From NCBI GenBank assembly GCA_023260935.1, contig JALQTL010000241.1, positions 1 to 17,165 on the forward strand: a stretch of 17,165 nucleotides of DNA. The letters run 5' to 3'. The notes beneath the pieces are model-generated. The model saw only the letters and a list, made by a program, of their open reading frames with translations. It made no database searches and was not told where the DNA came from. The position numbers were made by a program, and so were the translations under genes. The DNA is from Paracoccaceae bacterium. GTDB lineage: Bacteria; Pseudomonadota; Alphaproteobacteria; Rhodobacterales; Rhodobacteraceae. Of this stretch, positions 6,868-14,657 are shown one piece after another; the first letter of the stretch is position 1, and each line of letters starts with the position of its first letter.

Positions 6868-7326
6868 ATGCGTGAGATTACCGGGCGTCATGTCCTTTTC
6901 TTCACTGTCGGCGCTTTCGGCGTGATCATCGCGGTGAACCTTCTGATGGCGTGGAAGGCGATTTCCACCTTTCCGGGGCTCGAGGTGGCAAATTCCTATG
7001 TCGCCAGCCAGGATTTCGACAAGCGAAAGGCCGAACAACAGGCTTTGGGCTGGACCGTCTCGCATGACTACAACCGCGGGTCCGGTCGGCTTACGCTGAA
7101 ACTGACCGATGCGGCGGGCCAGCCTGCTGCGGTCAGGGATATCCGCATCCTTCTGGGCCGCACCACGGAAGCCCGCGAGGACCAGCAACCCGCCCTTGCC
7201 CAGGTTGGCTCCTCATGGGAAGCTGACGTGGCGCTTGGCACCGGCAAATGGCTGCTCAAGGTCGAAGCCTATGCCGAGGACGGCACGTTGTTCGAACAGC
7301 GGCTAGATTTCTTTGTCCAGGGCTAA
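6868..7326 (+). CDS. ccoH: CcoH/FixH family assembly factor
   Basis: This 152-residue protein has one N-terminal transmembrane helix (about residues 9-28) and a periplasmic domain ending in EQRLDFFVQG, the FixH/CcoH pattern. CcoH is needed for stable assembly of the cbb3 complex and contacts CcoN in the systems studied. The ATG at 6868 is one base after the ccoG stop, with a GGAAAGG ribosome site inside the end of ccoG, so translation is probably coupled. The ATG 60 bases upstream in the same frame lies inside ccoG and was rejected. The ccoI start is 3 bases after the stop. Confidence 0.93.
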   Translation: MREITGRHVLFFTVGAFGVIIAVNLLMAWKAISTFPGLEVANSYVASQDFDKRKAEQQALGWTVSHDYNRGSGRLTLKLTDAAGQPAAVRDIRILLGRTTEAREDQQPALAQVGSSWEADVALGTGKWLLKVEAYAEDGTLFEQRLDFFVQG

Positions 7327-7329
7327 GGC

Positions 7330-9540
7330 ATGACATTGGCGTTTGATCAGGGCGAGGTCGGGGGCGGTGGCATTTCCGCCTGCCCGGCCTGTGTGGCCGC
7401 GCCTTCGGCCGAACGGATCGCGGCGGCTGCCGCCGAACAGAAGGATGCCCGCCTGATCCTTTCCCTGCCGCAGGCCCATTGCGCGGCCTGCATCAGCACG
7501 GTTGAACAGGCCATGTCGGCGGTGCCGGGGGTGCGCTCGGCCCGGGTGAACCTGACCTTGAAACGCGTCAGCGTCGATGCCGGGCCTGAAGTTACCGTTC
7601 CCCAGTTGATCGCCGCGGCAGCCGATGTCGGCTATGAGGCGCATGAGCTGGATCCCGGTTTGCTGAGCGCGACCGAGACAGACCGGCAGGGCCGTGATCT
7701 GCTGATGCGTCTGGGCGTCGCGTTCTTTTCGATGATGAATGTGATGCTTCTGTCGGTTGCCGTCTGGTCGGGCGCCGAAGGGGTGACGCGCGACCTGTTC
7801 CACTGGATTTCGGCGGCAATTGCCCTGCCCACGGTGGTGTTTTCCGGCCAACCCTTCTTTCGCAGCGCCTGGCGCAGCCTGAGGGTGGGGCGCTTGGGGA
7901 TGGATGTGCCGATCTCGTTGGCGCTGATCCTTGCCTCGGCCATCTCGCTGTTCGAAACGTGGCATTCTGGCCTGCACGCCTATTTCGACGCGGCCGTGAT
8001 GCTGACCTTCTTCCTGTTGCTGGGCCGGTATCTGGACCATCGGACTCGTGCCGTTGCCCGTTCGGCGGCCGAAGAACTTGCCGCGCTGGAAGTGCCGCGC
8101 GCGGTTGTCCTGCGTGACGGGGCCGAAGTCACCTTGGGCATTTCCGATATCGTGGTAGGCGATCTGGTTCGGGTGCGCCCCGGTGGGCGGATGCCGGTTG
8201 ACGGGATCATCACCGAAGGCAGCAGTGAAATCGACAGGTCGCTTTTGACGGGTGAAAGCCTGCCGGTGTTTGGCGGGCCCGGCTTGCAGGTTTCCGCCGG
8301 TGAGGTGAACCTGACCGGGCCACTGACCCTGCGTGTCACCGCGGCGGGAAGGGATTCCAGCCTGCACCGGATGGCCGATCTGGTAGCCGTGGCCGAAAGC
8401 GCGCGCACGAAATACACCAGCCTCGCCGAAAGGGCCGCGGCTTGGTATTCGCCACTGGTGCATCTGCTGTCGTTCTCTGCCTTCGGGTTCTGGATGTGGC
8501 AGACCGGTGGCGATCTGCGCCATGCGGTCAACATTTCGGCGGCCGTGCTGATCATCACCTGCCCCTGCGCCCTTGGGCTGGCGGTGCCGGCCGTGGTCAC
8601 CTCGGCCAGCGGCCGGTTGTTTCGCAAGGGGCTTCTGATCAAGGATGGCACGGCGCTGGAACGGCTGGCTGAAGTGGACACTGTGGTGTTCGACAAGACA
8701 GGCACCCTGACGCTGGGGGCGCCCGAGCCGACGAATATCTCAAGCCACCCCCGTCCGGCGGTTGAGGTGGCCATGGCGCTTGCAGGGGCTTCGTCTCACC
8801 CGCTGGCACTGGCACTGGCGGAAGCGGCCCGCGAAGCCGGCATCCGCCCGGCCCGGGTGGACGATATCCGCGAAGTGCCGGGCTATGGCATCGAAGGGCA
8901 GTGGAAAGGCCAGCGTGTGCGTCTGGGCCGGGCGGCTTGGTGCGGCGGGGCCGCGCTGGATGTGACCGCCACCTATCTTTGCACCGGCGAAGGCCAGCCC
9001 CGCGCCTTTACCTTTGCCGACAGGCTGCGCCCGGGCGCGGAAACGGCGATTGCCCAGCTCAAGGCACAGGGCCTGTCGGTGCGGCTGATCTCGGGCGATG
9101 CGGAAGGTGCTGTGCGCGATCTGGCGGGGCGGCTTGGGATCACCGATTGGGTGGCAGGGGCGCTGCCGGCGGAAAAATCGGCGCTGGTGTCAGACCTGAC
9201 TGCACAGGGCCGCCGGGTGCTGATGGTGGGCGACGGTCTGAACGATACCGCGGCATTGGCGGCGGCACATGTTTCCATTTCGCCCGCTTCGGCGCTGGAT
9301 GCGGCGCGGGTTGCCTCTGACATCGTTCTGCTGGGCACGGATATGGCGCCAATCGCGGATGCCGTGCGGATTTCGCGGCAATCCAGCCGCCGCATCCGCG
9401 AGAATTTCGGCATCTCGGCGCTTTACAACGTGGTGGCGGTGCCCCTGGCGCTGGTGGGGATGGCAACGCCCCTTGCGGCGGCCTTGGCCATGTCCCTGTC
9501 TTCCATCACCGTTTCGCTGAACGCTCTGCGGTTGAAGTGA
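7330..9540 (+). CDS. ccoI: CcoI, CopA2-type copper-exporting P1B-ATPase for cbb3 assembly
   Basis: This 736-residue heavy-metal P-type ATPase pumps Cu(I) out of the cytoplasm to supply the oxidase copper centre. An N-terminal CPAC (C18, C21) is followed by one heavy-metal-associated domain with CAAC (C51, C54). The ATPase landmarks are complete: TGES (T307-S310, dephosphorylation loop), the intramembrane CPC (C411-P412-C413), DKTGTLT (phosphorylated D455), SSHPLA (H490-P491) and GDGLND (D635). Length and single metal-binding domain fit the slow assembly-type CopA2/CcoI rather than a detoxification CopA, and the location between ccoH and ccoS settles it. The ATG is 3 bases after the ccoH stop. 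Confidence 0.96.
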   Translation: MTLAFDQGEVGGGGISACPACVAAPSAERIAAAAAEQKDARLILSLPQAHCAACISTVEQAMSAVPGVRSARVNLTLKRVSVDAGPEVTVPQLIAAAADVGYEAHELDPGLLSATETDRQGRDLLMRLGVAFFSMMNVMLLSVAVWSGAEGVTRDLFHWISAAIALPTVVFSGQPFFRSAWRSLRVGRLGMDVPISLALILASAISLFETWHSGLHAYFDAAVMLTFFLLLGRYLDHRTRAVARSAAEELAALEVPRAVVLRDGAEVTLGISDIVVGDLVRVRPGGRMPVDGIITEGSSEIDRSLLTGESLPVFGGPGLQVSAGEVNLTGPLTLRVTAAGRDSSLHRMADLVAVAESARTKYTSLAERAAAWYSPLVHLLSFSAFGFWMWQTGGDLRHAVNISAAVLIITCPCALGLAVPAVVTSASGRLFRKGLLIKDGTALERLAEVDTVVFDKTGTLTLGAPEPTNISSHPRPAVEVAMALAGASSHPLALALAEAAREAGIRPARVDDIREVPGYGIEGQWKGQRVRLGRAAWCGGAALDVTATYLCTGEGQPRAFTFADRLRPGAETAIAQLKAQGLSVRLISGDAEGAVRDLAGRLGITDWVAGALPAEKSALVSDLTAQGRRVLMVGDGLNDTAALAAAHVSISPASALDAARVASDIVLLGTDMAPIADAVRISRQSSRRIRENFGISALYNVVAVPLALVGMATPLAAALAMSLSSITVSLNALRLK

Positions 9541-9542
9541 CC

Positions 9543-9701
9543 ATGGAAATCCTTGGCATCCTTATCCCGGTTTCGCTTTTCCTTGGGGGCATCGGCCTTG
9601 CCGCCTTCATCTGGGCGATGAAGACGCGGCAGTTTGATGACCCCGAAGGTGACGCCAACCGTATCCTGACAAAGGACTGGGACGATCACCCGAAGCCCTG
9701 A
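9543..9701 (+). CDS. ccoS: CcoS, small membrane protein for cbb3 oxidase maturation
   Basis: This 52-residue protein consists of one hydrophobic N-terminal helix (about residues 3-26, ILGILIPVSLFLGGIGLAAF) and a conserved short tail (MKTRQFDDPEGDANRIL, residues 26-42) typical of CcoS. CcoS is required for cofactor insertion into the cbb3 oxidase. The ATG is two bases after the ccoI stop, so it is the translationally coupled last gene of ccoGHIS. It faces a convergent minus-strand gene whose stop is 14 bases away. Confidence 0.94.
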   Translation: MEILGILIPVSLFLGGIGLAAFIWAMKTRQFDDPEGDANRILTKDWDDHPKP

Positions 9702-9719
9702 AAGCGTTTGGCGCTTCAG
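9698..9719. terminator. Short inverted repeat between convergent ccoS and the FAH-family gene
   Basis: CTGAAAGCG (9698-9706) and CGCTTCAG (9712-9719) pair with one bulged A and a TTTGG loop. The hairpin covers the stop codons of both convergent genes. There is no U-run on either side, so it could be a weak bidirectional terminator or an mRNA 3'-end stabiliser. Confidence 0.3.
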
Positions 9720-10393
9720 CCGACGGTTACGGTAGCGGGTTGCAGGCCATCAATCTCGACCGTGCAGGTCTGACCGGGGGTCAGCGGCCCGACACCTGCG
9801 GGCGTTCCGGTGAAGATCAGATCCCCCGGGGCAAGAGCCACAAGCCCTGACAGATGGGCGATGATCGCCTCGACCGGCCAGATCATGTCGGACAGGCGGG
9901 CATCCTGCGTCAGCCGGCCATCCACACGGCAACGGATTGCCCCGTCGCCCAGCGGACCCGGCCGCAGGGGGCCCACAACGGCCGATTGGTCAAAGCCCTT
10001 GGCCATATCCCAGGGGCGACGGCTGGCTTTCGCCTGTGCCTGAAGATCCCGCCGCGTCAGATCATTGCCCGCAGCATGGCCCCAGATCAGGCTTGCGGCC
10101 TTGTCTGGCGTAACATCGCGGCCCGCGCGGCCGATGGCCACCACAAGTTCCGCTTCATGGTGCAGATCCGATGTGGCCGTGGGAAAGGCTATGCGTGCCC
10201 CGCTGTCCACCACGGCATCCGCGGGCTTTGTAAAGAAGAAAGGCGGTTCCGCCTGCGGATCGCCCCCCATTTCGCGGGTGTGTTCGGCATAGTTGCGGCC
10301 GACGCAGAAGATCCGCCGAACGGCAAAGCGCAAGTCAGTGCCTTCGACCGCGACAGAAGCCTGATCCGGGGCGGGAAGTACGAAACCTGTCAT
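9716..10393 (-). CDS. Fumarylacetoacetate hydrolase (FAH) family protein, FAHD1-like
   Basis: This 225-residue protein belongs to the FAH fold of metal-dependent C-C hydrolases and decarboxylases. Recognisable blocks are FCVGRNYAEHTREMG (about residues 29-43), PPFFFTKPADAVV, HHEAELVVAIGRAG (metal-binding acidic residues), GHAAGNDLTRRDLQ and KGFDQSAVVGP. The short single-domain form resembles FAHD1 (acylpyruvase/oxaloacetate decarboxylase), but the family also includes isomerases of aromatic degradation; the substrate cannot be read from the sequence. The start is 12 bases after the stop of the carboxypeptidase gene and has only a weak ribosome site, so it probably depends on coupling within that operon. 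Confidence 0.88.
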   Translation of the reverse strand: MTGFVLPAPDQASVAVEGTDLRFAVRRIFCVGRNYAEHTREMGGDPQAEPPFFFTKPADAVVDSGARIAFPTATSDLHHEAELVVAIGRAGRDVTPDKAASLIWGHAAGNDLTRRDLQAQAKASRRPWDMAKGFDQSAVVGPLRPGPLGDGAIRCRVDGRLTQDARLSDMIWPVEAIIAHLSGLVALAPGDLIFTGTPAGVGPLTPGQTCTVEIDGLQPATVTVG

Positions 10394-10405
10394 CGTGTCA
10401 ACCGT

Positions 10406-12268
10406 TTACGGTGCAAGGGTAAAGCAGGGAGTGCCGCGCGCCTGCAACCGGCGACAGGCCAGATCGGCCTGTTCCTGCGACAAGCCCATGAAATTGGCCT
10501 CGAACCCGCCACCCCTTTGCACGACCTTGCGCAGGCCTTCATTCAGCGTGGCGCTTTCGGTCAACTGCGTTTTCAGCAGCATCCGTTCGGCAGCATCGCG
10601 GCTGTTGAACTTGCCCAGATGCACACCGTAATGGCGCGCGTTCGAGGTGGAAAGGCGGATGACTACCGGGGCCTCCTCGGCAGCGGCGACGGTCATGGGT
10701 TCCACCTTGTCAAAGATCGGGGCATTGCGCTTGGGCGGGGCCTTTGCAGCGGCCGAGGTCAGCTCAACCGCGGCCAGTTGTTGTGGTTCTGCCGCCGTTC
10801 CCTGATTGCCGGCCAAAGCCTCGGCCTGGGCGTCCAGCGTGGATTCGGTCAGTGCCAGAACGGCCGGGTGGGGCGCTTCGGCCAGAACCGCAACATCGCT
10901 GGTCGCGGGGTCGGGTTCGGCGGCCAGATCCTTGGGCTCGGCTTCGGCCAAGGCGATTTCCACCATTTCCGGGTCAGACCCGTCATCTTCCAGCGGGGCC
11001 ACGGCATCAAAGGCCGGGTCATCGGCCAGCGGCGCCTCGGGCAGGTTAGACGGGCGCGGCGGCGGCGAGATGGCGGCGGCAGAGGCCAGCATCAGATCAG
11101 GCTCTGCGCGATCGGCTTCAGGTTCCGGGGAAGCCTCGGGCGCTTCGGCAAGCTCAAGCGCCTGCCTGTCCAGGGTGCCCGCAGGCGGCGGGGCTGCCGC
11201 CGCTTCGGCCACGGCTTCTTCGATGCTTGTCTCGATCGCCGCCACGGCAACCGATGTAGCCTCGACCTTGGCGGCGACAGGCCGCGCCTGCGGCCGCGGG
11301 GAGGTGGTCACGGCTGTCAGCAGGCGAATGGTCTTTCCGGCGCCGCCCTCAACCTCGGGCAGGCCGTCGTTGGCCGCGATCAGCGCGTTTTCCACATCGC
11401 CCTGATATTCCGGCGCCGCCGGCGGCTTCGTGGGGGCCGAGCGCGGCGCCTTGCGGAAGCCCACATTCATCAACTCGGCCATCTTGGAATTGCGCTGCGC
11501 GGTTGACGTGCCACCAAAGACCGTGGCGATGATGCGTACGCCACCCCGTTCCGCCGATGCGGTCAGGTTGAACCCGGCCGCAACCGTATAGCCCGTCTTG
11601 ATGCCGTCGGCACCTTCGTAGGCGTCCAGAAAGCGGGTGTTGGTATTGCGGACCTGTGCCATGCCGGCATCCGTGGTCCGACGCGAGAACAGGTTGTAAT
11701 ACTGCGGGAAATCATAGAACAGCCTGCGCCCCAGCAGGTTCATGTCGGCGGCGGTGGAAAGGTGGCCATTGCGGGTCAGGCCGTTGGCATTCTTGAAAGT
11801 GGAATTCTTCATGCCAAGCGCCTTGGCCGTGCGGGTCATGCGTTCGGCGAATTTTGCCTCGTTCCCGCCGATGGCATCCCCGATGGCCGAGGCGGCGTCA
11901 TTGGCCGATTTGATGGCCGCCGCGCGGATCAGATAGCGCAGCGCAATCTTCTGCCCCGCCTTCAGCCCAAGTCGCGACGGCGGCTGAGATGCTGCGTTCT
12001 TCGACACGGTCACGAGACTGTCCAGCGAGATATTGCCGCGCTGGATTTCCTCGAAGGCGATGTAAAGCGTCAGCATCTTGGTCAGCGAAGCGGGGTGCAA
12101 CCGGGTATTGGCGTTTTCCGAATACAGCACCTCGCCGGTGCGGGCATCCTGTACAATCGCTGCAAAGGGGGCTGCGGTCGAAGATTGCGGTGCAGAACAG
12201 GCCGCCGCAATGATGAACGCCATCAGACATACGATATTGCGGGCATGATGCCCCAAAAGCGTTTTCAT
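10406..12268 (-). CDS. D-alanyl-D-alanine carboxypeptidase (S11) with C-terminal SPOR domain
   Basis: This 620-residue periplasmic enzyme removes the terminal D-Ala of peptidoglycan stem peptides. An N-terminal hydrophobic segment (about residues 11-24) acts as export signal; AAAC at residue 24 is a poor lipobox, and cleavage near STAA is more likely. Catalytic motifs of low-molecular-weight penicillin-binding proteins are intact: SLTK (S61, K64), SAN (S121-N123) and KTG (K224-G226). A long, acidic, Ala/Pro-rich linker (about residues 270-540) leads to a SPOR-type domain at the C-terminus (HYGVHLGKFNSRDAAERM onward), a fold that binds denuded glycan at division sites. The frame is open 56 codons further upstream, but the ATG at 12268 has AAAGGT before it and starts the signal sequence. 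Upstream member of an operon with the FAH gene. Confidence 0.93.
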   Translation of the reverse strand: MKTLLGHHARNIVCLMAFIIAAACSAPQSSTAAPFAAIVQDARTGEVLYSENANTRLHPASLTKMLTLYIAFEEIQRGNISLDSLVTVSKNAASQPPSRLGLKAGQKIALRYLIRAAAIKSANDAASAIGDAIGGNEAKFAERMTRTAKALGMKNSTFKNANGLTRNGHLSTAADMNLLGRRLFYDFPQYYNLFSRRTTDAGMAQVRNTNTRFLDAYEGADGIKTGYTVAAGFNLTASAERGGVRIIATVFGGTSTAQRNSKMAELMNVGFRKAPRSAPTKPPAAPEYQGDVENALIAANDGLPEVEGGAGKTIRLLTAVTTSPRPQARPVAAKVEATSVAVAAIETSIEEAVAEAAAAPPPAGTLDRQALELAEAPEASPEPEADRAEPDLMLASAAAISPPPRPSNLPEAPLADDPAFDAVAPLEDDGSDPEMVEIALAEAEPKDLAAEPDPATSDVAVLAEAPHPAVLALTESTLDAQAEALAGNQGTAAEPQQLAAVELTSAAAKAPPKRNAPIFDKVEPMTVAAAEEAPVVIRLSTSNARHYGVHLGKFNSRDAAERMLLKTQLTESATLNEGLRKVVQRGGGFEANFMGLSQEQADLACRRLQARGTPCFTLAP

Positions 12269-12332
12269 GACGCTGACCTTTTGCTCTGCCTCGACCGCCC
12301 CGATTTTTTTGGGTGGGGCGTGTTTGGTACAA

Positions 12333-12361
12333 AGACTAGCACAGGGGCGCCGGGCAGAAAA
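12333..12361 (-). promoter_or_regulatory. Possible promoter of the carboxypeptidase gene
   Basis: On the minus strand, TAGTCT (12333-12338) with a weak TTTTCT (12356-12361) 17 bases upstream would start transcription about 60 bases before the carboxypeptidase ATG. It lies in the 179-base gap after the HAD gene. The -35 is poor, so the assignment is tentative. Confidence 0.3.
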
Positions 12362-12447
12362 CCCGTCAGTTTCAATGGTTTTGCGGAAAATCTTCAGGCT
12401 GTGGCAATTCTGGCAAAGCCTTGCGCAGGGCCGCAAGCCATAGTGGG

Positions 12448-13143
12448 TCAGTCAATGGTCGCCACAAGATCAGGCAAGGGTTGCAGATCCTGCAAGGTGA
12501 AGAACCGGCCATGGTCTTCCGGGGCATCGGCATGTTCCAGCGCCCATGTCAGGCCATGCGGCACATGCACCCCCCAACCGCCCAGTTCCAGCACGGGAAG
12601 CACATCGGATTTCAGAGAGTTGCCCACCATCATTGCCGTTTCCGGGGTGCATCCGAAGCGCCTGAAGATGCTGGCATAGACCATGGGTTTCTTGTCGGAA
12701 ACGATCTCGACGCCATGGAAAAGGTCACCCAATCCCGATTGTGCCAGCTTTCGTTCCTGATCCAGCAGATCTCCCTTGGTGATCAGAATCACCCGGTGGC
12801 TCTTGGCCAGATGTTCCACCGTGGCACGGGCATGGGGCAAAAGTTCGATCGGGTGGGCCAGCATTTCGCGCCCTGCGGCCATGATTTCCGCGATGGTCGC
12901 GGCCGGCACGCGGCCCTCTGTTACCTCGATCGCGGTTTCGATCATCGACAGGACAAAGCCTTTCACACCAAAGCCATAATGGCCAAGATTGCGGCGTTCT
13001 GCGGCAAGCAGGCGGTCATGCAGATGATCGGCTTCGGCGTGATCGCGCAGAAGATCGGTGAACCTGTCCTGTGTCAGGCGAAAGAACGTCTCGTTTTGCC
13101 AAAGCGTATCGTCCGCGTCGAAACCGATTGTAGTAATCGCCAT
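12448..13143 (-). CDS. HAD family hydrolase
   Basis: This 231-residue soluble protein is a haloacid dehalogenase-superfamily phosphatase. Motif I is FDADDTLW with nucleophile D9 and D11, motif II LITKGD, the conserved lysine lies in SDKKP, and motif IV is VGNSLKSDV. A helical cap lies between motifs I and II (about residues 15-90), as in class I HAD enzymes. The substrate is unknown. I prefer the ATG at 13143 because GGGGGGA lies directly upstream and the family N-terminus (AITTIGFDADDT) follows; an in-frame ATG at 13155 would add four residues. It is divergent from clpS, with 164 bases between the starts. Confidence 0.88.
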   Translation of the reverse strand: MAITTIGFDADDTLWQNETFFRLTQDRFTDLLRDHAEADHLHDRLLAAERRNLGHYGFGVKGFVLSMIETAIEVTEGRVPAATIAEIMAAGREMLAHPIELLPHARATVEHLAKSHRVILITKGDLLDQERKLAQSGLGDLFHGVEIVSDKKPMVYASIFRRFGCTPETAMMVGNSLKSDVLPVLELGGWGVHVPHGLTWALEHADAPEDHGRFFTLQDLQPLPDLVATID

Positions 13144-13232
13144 GATCCCCCCCATTGGTGCCGTTCATGCCCCGTTTAGGGCGCTGTCGCAATCCTTCGG
13201 GGCCTGCCCCTTTTCCCGAAACCAAAAGCCGC

Positions 13233-13238
13233 TATATT
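13233..13238 (+). promoter_or_regulatory. Possible -10 element for clpS
   Basis: TATATT is a good -10 element in the otherwise GC-rich gap between the divergent HAD gene and clpS. The -35 region 17 bases upstream (CTTTTC) is poor. Transcription from about 13245 would give a leader of about 60 bases. Confidence 0.35.
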
Positions 13239-13307
13239 GCGCAACAACACGTTCAACCCGAATCCCATGCAACGAGGCTTGCCCCGGTGACCCATTTCCC
13301 CTTTTCC

Positions 13308-13628
13308 ATGTCGGACAAGACAGATGGGACAGGCAGCGATGCGGGCATCCTGACCAAGACCAAGACGCGCACGCAGCGCCCGCCGATGTACAAGGTGATG
13401 CTGCTGAATGACGATTACACGCCGATGGAATTCGTTGTTCATGTGCTGGAACGGTTCTTCGGGCTGACCCATGCACAGGCCTTTGATATCATGCTGACGG
13501 TACACAAGAAGGGCCTTGCCGTTGTCGGCGTGTTTTCCTTTGAGGTGGCGGAAACCAAGGTTGCGCAGGTGATGGATTTCGCCCGGCGTCACCAGCACCC
13601 CCTGCAATGCACGATGGAGAAGGAATAG
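13308..13628 (+). CDS. clpS: ATP-dependent Clp protease adaptor ClpS
   Basis: This 106-residue cytosolic adaptor binds proteins with N-degron residues and delivers them to ClpAP. A flexible N-terminus precedes the core: NDDYTPMEFVVHVLERFF (N34, D35, M40, parts of the N-degron pocket), then LTVHKKGLAVVGVFSFEVAE (H66) and HPLQCTMEKE at the end. All are canonical. The ATG at 13308 gives the usual length but has no clear ribosome site. An in-frame GTG at 13287, with GAGG at 13274-13277, would add seven residues and may be the real start. clpA is not next to it; the next gene is an rRNA methyltransferase 25 bases on. Confidence 0.95.
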   Translation: MSDKTDGTGSDAGILTKTKTRTQRPPMYKVMLLNDDYTPMEFVVHVLERFFGLTHAQAFDIMLTVHKKGLAVVGVFSFEVAETKVAQVMDFARRHQHPLQCTMEKE

Positions 13629-13653
13629 GGTGTGATGCCCTGTTCCATGGTTC

Positions 13654-14640
13654 ATGCGCTCAGCCAGACTTGACCTTGCCCTGCAAGACGGGGTGTTTCA
13701 GCCCCCCCCCACGGGCGATATCGCTGTTTATGCCCCGCGCGAAGGCGATCAGTTCTCGGCCCTGTCGATTGCGCGGGTGCAGATCATCACCGGTTTCCGT
13801 CCGGATGCGGAATGGTTTGCCGCGCGGGGTTACCGGGTTGGCAATGGTCTGCCCTATGCTGCCGCCTTGGTCTGCCTGCCGCGGGCGAAAGAGGCCGCGC
13901 GGGCACTGATTTCCCGCGCCATGGCCGAGGTAGAGCCGGGCGGCCCGGTGGCGGTGGATGGCCAGAAGACGGATGGCGTCGATTCCATCCTGCGGGAATG
14001 CCGGGCGATGGGGCTTGCCGTGACAGGGCCGGTGTCAAAGGCCCATGGCAAGCTTTTCGTCCTTACCGCAGGGCCGGCCCTTGCTGGCTGGGAGGCGCGG
14101 CCAAAGCTGATCGAAGGCGGGTTCCAGACTGTGCCGGGTGTGTTTTCGGCCGATGCGCCCGATCGCGGATCTGTGATGCTGGCCGCGGCGCTGCCGGCCA
14201 AGATTGGCGCGCGCGTCATCGATCTTGGGGCGGGCTGGGGCTATCTGTCCCGCGCCGTGCTGACGCGAGATACGGTTTCGGAACTGGATATCGTCGAGGC
14301 CGATCAGGACGCGTTGGATTGCGCCCGTGCCAATATTGCCGATGCGCGCGCCCGGTTCCACTGGGCCGATGCCCGCAGTTTCAAGCCCGAACGCCCCGCG
14401 CATGCGGTGGTGATGAACCCGCCCTTCCATACCTCCAGAACCGCAGACCCCGAACTGGGCATGTCCTTTCTGCGGGCGGCGGCGCGCATGCTGGTGCCCG
14501 ATGGCACGCTGTGGCTGGTTGCCAACCGCCATCTGCCCTATGATCGGGTGCTGGCCGACCTGTTCCGCCAGACCGAGGATATCGGCGGCGACGCCACCTT
14601 CAGACTGATCCGTGCAAGCCATCCGCTGCGCGCCCGCTGA
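13654..14640 (+). CDS. RsmC-like class I SAM-dependent methyltransferase
   Basis: This 328-residue protein has the two-domain layout of RsmC (16S rRNA m2G1207 methyltransferase, E. coli form 343 residues). A degenerate N-terminal half (residues 1-170) is followed by a catalytic C-terminal domain with SAM motif I VIDLGAGWGYLS (D190 on), an acidic motif II IVEAD, and the catalytic motif NPPFH (N255-H259), typical of exocyclic amino-group methylation of guanine. Length and both halves fit, so a ribosomal RNA target is likely, but the exact base is inferred. A run of nine C (13702-13710) codes for three prolines near the N-terminus. The ribosome site is weak; read-through from clpS is likely. Confidence 0.87.
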   Translation: MRSARLDLALQDGVFQPPPTGDIAVYAPREGDQFSALSIARVQIITGFRPDAEWFAARGYRVGNGLPYAAALVCLPRAKEAARALISRAMAEVEPGGPVAVDGQKTDGVDSILRECRAMGLAVTGPVSKAHGKLFVLTAGPALAGWEARPKLIEGGFQTVPGVFSADAPDRGSVMLAAALPAKIGARVIDLGAGWGYLSRAVLTRDTVSELDIVEADQDALDCARANIADARARFHWADARSFKPERPAHAVVMNPPFHTSRTADPELGMSFLRAAARMLVPDGTLWLVANRHLPYDRVLADLFRQTEDIGGDATFRLIRASHPLRAR

Positions 14641-14657
14641 CCAGAGGAACCTTTCCC

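Noticed and set aside
5442..6869. Minus-strand open frame of 475 codons opposite ccoG
   Set aside because: It mirrors ccoG almost base for base; the plus-strand protein has two complete 4Fe-4S motifs, so the opposite frame is a shadow.
7303..8523. Minus-strand open frame of 406 codons opposite ccoI
   Set aside because: It is a shadow of the ATPase gene; Gln/Arg/Gly/His-rich with no recognisable domain.
9854..11506. Long plus-strand open frame (550 codons) opposite the FAH and carboxypeptidase genes
   Set aside because: It is antisense to two clear enzymes with intact motifs; its product has low-complexity Gly/Arg composition and no domain, as expected from the codon bias of the opposite strand.
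12290..12322. CGCCCC/GGGGCG repeat with a T-run in its loop, before the carboxypeptidase gene
   Set aside because: The T-run lies inside the loop, not after the stem, on either strand, so it is not a terminator; I see no other role.
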